Below, in pieces: positions 14,312 to 18,449 of a stretch of DNA of 18,449 nucleotides; position 1 is the stretch's first letter, and each line of letters starts with the position of its first letter. The notes under the pieces were generated by a model. That model ran no database searches, was not told where the DNA came from, and saw only the letters and a program-made list of their open reading frames with translations. Both the position numbers and the translations under genes were made by a program. Source of the DNA: DATAMF01 sp964472565 (GTDB taxonomy: Bacteria; Chloroflexota; Anaerolineae; Aggregatilineales; Aggregatilineaceae); contig CAYYNB010000125.1 in the NCBI GenBank assembly GCA_964472565.1, positions 1 through 18,449 on the forward strand. The letters are read 5' to 3'.

Positions 14312-15877
14312 TTACCAGCTTACCTTATTCATCGTGTAGTCGCGGGTTTGTTCCGCTTGACGATAACCGTCGTCCCCGGCGCGCGTCATATAACCCTGGT
14401 ATTCCTGATTCGGATACCCCAACATCGTCCATTCTCCCAGCACCATCGGCGGCACCGTCACGCCCGGCGCGCACTCCTCGCAGATGGCCGGAATCCACTC
14501 GCCATTATACCGCCGCGCAAAATGCAGATGGGTGCCGTTGCTCACGCCGCCCATACATGACGGATGGCCGAGCCGATCCCCCGCCTGGACACGTTTTCCC
14601 TGCTCGATCACTTCGAAATCGTCAATATGCAGGTAAACCAGCACCCAGCCTGTGTGTTCGTTCCCATCCCCATCCAGGTCCAGAATCACATACCCATTGC
14701 CGCTCCGCGCGATGACTCCCCCCGCCACCGCCGTCACCCAGTGGGGCGAAATATAACACGAGCCTTGTGCCATAATCAGTTCTTCGGGTGGTTCGGGCGG
14801 CGCAAAGTCCACCGCGCTCCAACCCGACCCGCTGTTATACGCGCCGTGTGGCCCGCCGGTATAAACCCACTCTTCGCCCTTCGCAAAGGGCAGTGTCAGC
14901 ATCGGCTGCTGAATATCCGGCGGCACAAGCGGATCAATCGCACGGGTGAATGGATCACCAAAAAACGCGAGATACGTCTGGAAGAATCCGCTTTCCGCCA
15001 CATCCAACTGCCACTGCGGCGACGGGACGCTCAGACTCAGCATATACTGTACGGCAACCGTGCCCGCGTTGATGTCGGGCGCATAAAAGATTCGCACCCC
15101 GTCCACGAACGTCAGCGTAATATTCCCGCGATACTTCCACCCATAATACCCGGCGTTGAGCGCATCCGCCGCATCCAGCATCTGCCGCAGCAGTCCTTCG
15201 CGCCCCTCTTTGATGATCCCCATCGGATAATTGATCGCCTGGTCGCCGGGATACGGATTGGTAAGCCAGCCGCTCCGGTATTCCAGAATCGCCAGCAGCA
15301 GCCGAGGGTTCACGCTGTACGATTTTGCCACAAAGTCAATAATCTCGATCCCGGACCAGGGTTCCTCATCGATCAGTTCCGAATAGGCGCGCAAAAATCC
15401 CTGGCGGCCTTTTACAAAACTGGCAATGCTGAACTCGCTGGCGGTGGGACCATAGACCAGTTCGCTGTCCGGTACCAGCTTGAAGTTCGGCCCCGTCGTC
15501 GTGACGCCGCCCGGCACATTGACCGTTTGCCCGATTTCGAGCGCATTCGGATCCGCGATCTGTGGGTTGAGCGCGATAATTGCTTCGACTCCCACGCCGT
15601 AGAGCTGCGCGACACTCAGCAGCGAATCGCCCGCCTGGATGATGTATTCCCCCCCGCTTTGCGGAATAACGCGTGTGGGGTTGGGCGTTGGCTGCACCGG
15701 CGTATCGGTTGGTCCCGGTGGCGTCATCGTCGGCCAGATGATCGGATGTCCATCCCCATCGACCTGTGGCGTCGCCGTAATGTAAACTACGTTATCGACT
15801 TTTTTGTTTTCGTTGCCACCGCATGCCGCCGCGCTGGTGATCAGGAATGCCAGGATGAGTCCAACCCGCCACTTCAT
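14312..15877 (-). CDS. Lipoprotein with LysM and M23-type peptidase domains
   Basis: 521 residues. The signal peptide ends in a weak lipobox, SAAAC, with Cys19. A Thr/Pro-rich linker (46-72) is followed by a LysM domain at about 76-123 (YIIQAGDSLLSVAQLYG to IGQTVNVPG), which binds peptidoglycan. A helical region at about 175-315 (EIIDFVAKSYSVNPRLLLAILEYRSGW) resembles a lysozyme-like module with no assigned catalytic residue. A C-terminal M23-like domain (about 335-490) has D357 (WSAVDFAP) and H450-L-H452 (THLHF) as metal ligands; the usual HxxxD first His is W353, and H344 in GGPHG may replace it. The likely role is cell-wall hydrolysis or remodelling. The ATG overlaps the esterase stop as ATGA; GAGG lies seven bases upstream. 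Confidence 0.88.
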   Translation of the reverse strand: MKWRVGLILAFLITSAAACGGNENKKVDNVVYITATPQVDGDGHPIIWPTMTPPGPTDTPVQPTPNPTRVIPQSGGEYIIQAGDSLLSVAQLYGVGVEAIIALNPQIADPNALEIGQTVNVPGGVTTTGPNFKLVPDSELVYGPTASEFSIASFVKGRQGFLRAYSELIDEEPWSGIEIIDFVAKSYSVNPRLLLAILEYRSGWLTNPYPGDQAINYPMGIIKEGREGLLRQMLDAADALNAGYYGWKYRGNITLTFVDGVRIFYAPDINAGTVAVQYMLSLSVPSPQWQLDVAESGFFQTYLAFFGDPFTRAIDPLVPPDIQQPMLTLPFAKGEEWVYTGGPHGAYNSGSGWSAVDFAPPEPPEELIMAQGSCYISPHWVTAVAGGVIARSGNGYVILDLDGDGNEHTGWVLVYLHIDDFEVIEQGKRVQAGDRLGHPSCMGGVSNGTHLHFARRYNGEWIPAICEECAPGVTVPPMVLGEWTMLGYPNQEYQGYMTRAGDDGYRQAEQTRDYTMNKVSW

Positions 15878-16884
15878 TTTAAAGCCTCATACAGCGCCGC
15901 CAGTGACACGTCATACCGGTAATGCGTGTGGCGGTGCCCGTCTGGATATTCTTCATACTGGTGTGGAATGTTTAATGCGGTCAGCTTGCGACTCAGCACC
16001 CGTGCGCCGACCTGAAGCTGGTATTCGTCGTATTGTCCTGCGTCGATAAAAATGTGTTTCATCTGGCGCAGCGCCGCCGCGAATGGAGGGTGATCCAGTT
16101 TGCGGATCGGATCGTGCTCCAGCCATTGCGCCCACACATCCTCGTTCAGTTCTCCTGTTTCCAGATCAATAGGGGAGTCGAAGCCGCGCGGTTCGTTCGG
16201 GTTATCCCCATACGCTGCCGCACAGCACACCGTCGTGACCACATCCCAGAACGCGCCGCCTTTAGGCCGGATGTTAGGAATATCTCGAATGAATGCATCC
16301 AATCCCCCGAAGCGCTGTAACTGTTGGTGCATCCGGCTGATCGGGGGCAGGCAGGTATATTCCCAATACAGATCGCCGCTGTGACACGCCAGCGCCCCGA
16401 ACAGTTCCGGGTGGTGCATTGCCTGCACGAGTGCCCCATACCCGCCGCTGCTGCGCCCCATAATGCCCCGGTGTTCGCGGCTCGCCCTCGTGCGATAATT
16501 CCGATCCACCGCCGGGATAATCTCGTGAATCAGATAATCCTCATAGCGTCCCATGCCCCGCGAATTGATGTACTGTGATCCGCCGAACCGGGTCCACATA
16601 TCCGGCAGCACGACGATCACCGGGCCAATCGTCCCCTGCTGGATTAATGCATCAAGCTGATCTTTGATCGTCACATCCCACGGACTCCAGTTCATCAGGC
16701 CGGGGCCTGTGTTCCCGTGACTGCTCAATAAGTAGATCGAGGGATAAGACCGCTCTGGAACGTCGTCATGCCCGGCGGGCAGATACACGGTCAGTTGGCG
16801 CACGTGCGGATCTCCCAGTGGGTTATCCTTCAGAATCTCGCTGTTCAGGCTCAAATATTCGACACGGCTGGCGCTCAGCGTCAC
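15874..16884 (-). CDS. Esterase D/enterochelin esterase-like alpha/beta hydrolase
   Basis: 336 residues from a GTG at 16884. The nucleophile elbow is G-R-S145-S-G in GIMGRSSGGYGAL, followed by a strand and the rest of the alpha/beta core. The acid is in IDAGQYDEY (D281 or D286) and the histidine is in PDGHRHTHYRY (one of H317, H319, H321). This matches the Esterase_D (PF00756) group, which includes feruloyl, S-formylglutathione and mycolyl-type esterases; substrate unknown. No signal peptide is visible, so it looks cytoplasmic. GAGGG and AGGAGG lie just upstream of the chosen GTG. A GTG at 16917 in the same frame would place those sites inside the gene and precede the predicted transcript start, so it is rejected. 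It heads the operon with the LysM/M23 and SH3 genes. Confidence 0.87.
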   Translation of the reverse strand: MTLSASRVEYLSLNSEILKDNPLGDPHVRQLTVYLPAGHDDVPERSYPSIYLLSSHGNTGPGLMNWSPWDVTIKDQLDALIQQGTIGPVIVVLPDMWTRFGGSQYINSRGMGRYEDYLIHEIIPAVDRNYRTRASREHRGIMGRSSGGYGALVQAMHHPELFGALACHSGDLYWEYTCLPPISRMHQQLQRFGGLDAFIRDIPNIRPKGGAFWDVVTTVCCAAAYGDNPNEPRGFDSPIDLETGELNEDVWAQWLEHDPIRKLDHPPFAAALRQMKHIFIDAGQYDEYQLQVGARVLSRKLTALNIPHQYEEYPDGHRHTHYRYDVSLAALYEALK

Positions 16885-16919
16885 GATTTTCCCTCTTTCT
16901 CCTCCTGTTATCCTCACGA

Positions 16920-16948
16920 ATTGTAGCTAACCCCTGATAACGAGGCAA
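16920..16948 (-). promoter_or_regulatory. Candidate promoter of the esterase envelope operon
   Basis: On the reverse strand TTGCCT (16943-16948) and TACAAT (16920-16925) are 17 bases apart. Transcription would start near 16913, about 28 bases before the GTG at 16884. Confidence 0.5.
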
Positions 16949-16952
16949 TAAC

Positions 16953-16964
16953 CGTTCTTGAACG
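16953..16964. promoter_or_regulatory. 12-bp palindrome between divergent promoters
   Basis: CGTTC-TT-GAACG is a perfect palindrome directly upstream of the -35 box of the esterase promoter and 24 bases upstream of the -35 box of the SCP2-like gene. It is a possible operator; short enough to be chance. Confidence 0.3.
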
Positions 16965-16988
16965 TTAGCCGGGTGTTTGCCCGCCTCT

Positions 16989-17017
16989 TTGTCTACTGTG
17001 AATTAGATTGTTATAGT
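16989..17017 (+). promoter_or_regulatory. Candidate promoter of the SCP2-like gene
   Basis: TTGTCT (16989-16994), 17 bases, then TATAGT (17012-17017), preceded by a TGT extension. It lies about 48 bases upstream of the start codon at 17065. Confidence 0.5.
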
Positions 17018-17064
17018 TAGATGGTATATGAACGCGCATTGGATAGGCAGGAGGATAAAATTAC

Positions 17065-17394
17065 ATGCCTGAAGTGACTTCTTTGGATCAGATTTTTAAC
17101 CATATTGATCAGCGGTTCCAGCCCGACAAGGCCGAAGGGGTGAACGCGGTTTATCAATTTGATCTGACAGGTGCAAACAGCGGCAAATATTGGGTGAAGG
17201 TTGCCAACCAGACGGCTGAAGCGCAGGCGGGCGAACATCCCGATCCCACAATGGTCCTGACTGCTGCCGGTGACGATTTTATAGCGCTCGTCAACGGGAA
17301 GCTCAACCCGATGATGGCCTTTATGCAGGGCAAAATTAAAGTCAAAGGTGAGATGGGTCTGGCCCTCAAATTACAGGCGATTTTGGGCTTCTAA
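17065..17394 (+). CDS. SCP2-like sterol/lipid-binding domain protein
   Basis: 109 residues, a single domain with the SCP2 pattern: an N-terminal helix (SLDQIFNHIDQRF), a beta-sheet (VYQFDLTG, KYWVKVANQ), PDPTMVLTAAGDDFIALVNGKLNPMMAFMQGKIKVKGEM and a short C-terminal helix. The DxxFxxLxxGKxNPMxAFMxGKIKVKGD-like block is the most typical part. Members bind fatty acids, acyl-CoA or sterols, often as accessory proteins; the ligand here is unknown. Cytoplasmic by composition. AGGAGG (17049-17054) lies 10 bases before the ATG. It is a single-gene transcription unit bounded by its own promoter and a strong terminator. Confidence 0.85.
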   Translation: MPEVTSLDQIFNHIDQRFQPDKAEGVNAVYQFDLTGANSGKYWVKVANQTAEAQAGEHPDPTMVLTAAGDDFIALVNGKLNPMMAFMQGKIKVKGEMGLALKLQAILGF

Positions 17395-17400
17395 AAAAAC

Positions 17401-17430
17401 AAAAGCGCGATCCCACCGGATCGCGCTTTT
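17401..17430. terminator. Strong bidirectional intrinsic terminator
   Basis: AAAAGCGCGATCC (17401-17413) pairs perfectly with GGATCGCGCTTTT (17418-17430), a 13-bp stem with a 4-base loop. It has a U-run on both strands: TTTT then ACTTTATT on plus, and TTTTGTTTTTTT on minus. It serves the SCP2-like gene and the convergent gene at 17454. Confidence 0.92.
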
Positions 17431-17453
17431 ACTTTATTCTCTCCGACCCCGGC

Positions 17454-18449
17454 TTACGGTATCGGCACCATCAGCTTCAGTTGTTGCAGCATCCGTAATG
17501 CCAAAACATTCCGCATGGATCGCCCATATATCTGGACAATCTGCTGCGAATACAGCGTATCGTTCCCGCTGTCGCTCAACGTCAGGTCAGAATTAACCCT
17601 CTCTGGGTAGTTGCTCATTACGCGGGCCATATTGATCAGCGGTAGTTCATTGTCATCGCTGATTCGGATAATCACCGTGTTGTATTCCAGCAGCACCGGG
17701 TAGCTGTTGACATCACCGGGGATCGTGGTCAGCACCGGAATCCCGCCGCCGTCGATGATCTTGTTCACCACCGTGTTGAGATCGGTTTCAAACTGATCTA
17801 CCGGTGTTCCGGCGAAGACATCATTTCGCCCCACGAACACCAGGACGACAGCCGGTTTGTTCACGCGCATTTCGCAGTCAATCGGCGTTTCACCCGGCTG
17901 GCAGATCGTGGGATCGGAATTGTTCGAGTTCAACAGATCGTTGACTGTCCAATCCCCACCGGAAGCCAGCGCGCCGCCTGCCTGGAAACTGTTTCCATTT
18001 TGCAGCGCAGCAACCGCGAAGTAGAACACCACATCCGATAGATCGCTTGCATCAGTCAGGTCCCCAAAGTCACCGGTTCCGCCTGCCAGGTCGAACAGAA
18101 AGTCTTCGGGGGGGGTGTCGCCAATGGCGCTAAAGACGCCCGGATTCGCCCCGACAGTCTTGCCCTGCTGGTAAACCGCCTGGACCATCGTCTGAACGTC
18201 CCCTTCAATGGGAGTCATGTTGGGGTAATCCTCGACATACAGAATTTCACCCGTGTCCGCTGCCGGACAGCCGTTGTTATCGGCTGGTCCCGCTTCGTTC
18301 GGGCATGCATCCTGGTTATCGGCAATCCCATCCCCATCCGTGTCCGCTGCCGGACAGCCGTTGTTATCGGCTGGTCCTGCTTCCGCCGGACACTGATCCT
18401 GATCATCGGGTACGCCATCGGCATCCGCATCCGCCGGACAACCATTATT
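17454..18449 (-). CDS. Thrombospondin type-3 repeat protein with degenerate SGNH-hydrolase-like domain, C-terminal part (runs off right edge)
   Basis: The frame is open from the window edge to TAA/TGA-type stop at 17454, 331 residues. The visible N-terminal part (about residues 1-70) is Cys- and Asp-rich, with the unit DTDGDGIADNQDACPNEAG and GPADNNGCPAA, matching calcium-binding thrombospondin type-3 repeats. Hence the protein is probably secreted. The rest has an SGNH layout: GVFSAIGDTPPEDFL near block I, VVLVFVGRNDVF near block III, and DLTLSDSGNDTLYSQQ followed by YGRSMRNVLAL where block V should be. The expected nucleophile Ser in GDS is Thr (18114-18122) and no DxxH is seen, so catalysis is doubtful. 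The Met at 18218 is internal, not the start. The function may be binding rather than hydrolysis. Confidence 0.75.
   Translation of the reverse strand, partial: NNGCPADADADGVPDDQDQCPAEAGPADNNGCPAADTDGDGIADNQDACPNEAGPADNNGCPAADTGEILYVEDYPNMTPIEGDVQTMVQAVYQQGKTVGANPGVFSAIGDTPPEDFLFDLAGGTGDFGDLTDASDLSDVVFYFAVAALQNGNSFQAGGALASGGDWTVNDLLNSNNSDPTICQPGETPIDCEMRVNKPAVVLVFVGRNDVFAGTPVDQFETDLNTVVNKIIDGGGIPVLTTIPGDVNSYPVLLEYNTVIIRISDDNELPLINMARVMSNYPERVNSDLTLSDSGNDTLYSQQIVQIYGRSMRNVLALRMLQQLKLMVPIP
18251..18377 (-). repeat. Tandem 29-residue TSP3 units with a 40-bp identical core
   Basis: A 40-bp stretch at 18251-18290 is repeated without change at 18338-18377, an offset of 87 bp or 29 codons. It encodes the same part of each type-3 unit (PADNNGCPAADT). 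A further partial unit begins at the window edge (18425-18449), so the array continues outside. Exact nucleotide identity suggests recent duplication. Confidence 0.85.

Noticed and set aside
13624..14715. 363-residue plus-strand open reading frame
   Set aside because: Spans the opposite strand of two well supported genes and is low in complexity (Ser/Val/Pro-rich), without a ribosome site.
14564..15922. 452-residue plus-strand open reading frame
   Set aside because: Antisense to the LysM/M23 gene, whose domains are clear; the translation is Arg/His-rich and shows no family pattern.
16885..16917. Upstream GTG start of the esterase
   Set aside because: The AGGAGG ribosome site would fall inside the gene and the predicted transcript begins after it.
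1..18449. tRNA, rRNA, CRISPR arrays and transposases
   Set aside because: No cloverleaf with a GGTTCGAATCC-type arm, no regular spaced repeats beyond the coding TSP3 array, and no transposase or integrase motif was found on either strand.

Overview
The window is gene-dense, GC-rich bacterial DNA with short intergenic gaps. The content suggests a chromosomal segment of a Chloroflexota (Anaerolineae-like) bacterium: a very long multi-GAF protein ending in a SpoIIE/RsbU phosphatase, a LysM plus M23 lipoprotein with a Thr/Pro-rich linker, thrombospondin type-3 repeats, Uma2-type genes and short GC-rich intergenic palindromes. This lineage call is an inference from gene types and style; no rRNA or other marker gene is present. 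I see no tRNA, rRNA, CRISPR, transposase, integrase or phage gene.

Layout. (1) 1-799, minus: N-terminal part of a seven-helix membrane protein, probably a sensor, cut by the window edge. (2) 940-3265, plus: a promoter, a terminator-like hairpin in the leader, then a Nudix hydrolase overlapping a membrane-anchored class A beta-lactamase-fold protein. (3) 3343-5417, plus: two Gfo/Idh/MocA oxidoreductases joined by an ATGA overlap, then a terminator. (4) 5467-6219, minus: an S51-family (peptidase E-like) gene with a 60-bp insertion at its nucleophile elbow. (5) 6294-6692, plus: a truncated Uma2-type gene followed by degenerate palindromes. (6) 12392-6892, minus: a four-gene partner-switching operon of two STAS antagonists, a HATPase-STAS fusion and a 1292-residue six-GAF PP2C-type phosphatase. 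(7) 12592-13521, plus: a polytopic membrane protein divergent from that operon, with a candidate operator between the two promoters. (8) 16884-13518, minus: a tightly coupled envelope operon of an esterase, a LysM/M23 lipoprotein and an SH3 membrane protein. (9) 17065-17394, plus: a small SCP2-like protein with a strong terminator. (10) 17454-18449, minus: the C-terminal part of a secreted protein with thrombospondin type-3 repeats and a degenerate SGNH-hydrolase-like domain, cut by the right edge.

How the genes fit together. The operon at 6892-12392 reads as a complete signalling module. The GAF array senses a signal and drives the phosphatase; the phosphatase should dephosphorylate STAS proteins that the HATPase kinase phosphorylates; free STAS proteins then titrate the kinase or its target. 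No sigma factor lies in view, so the output is unknown. The beta-lactamase-fold protein and the esterase operon look like cell-envelope functions. The most unusual points are the HATPase-STAS fusion inside a self-contained partner-switching operon, a possible short upstream ORF and SD-sequestering hairpin controlling that fusion gene, the interrupted peptidase active site, the promoter-proximal hairpin before the Nudix gene, and the loss of catalytic residues in the SGNH-like protein.
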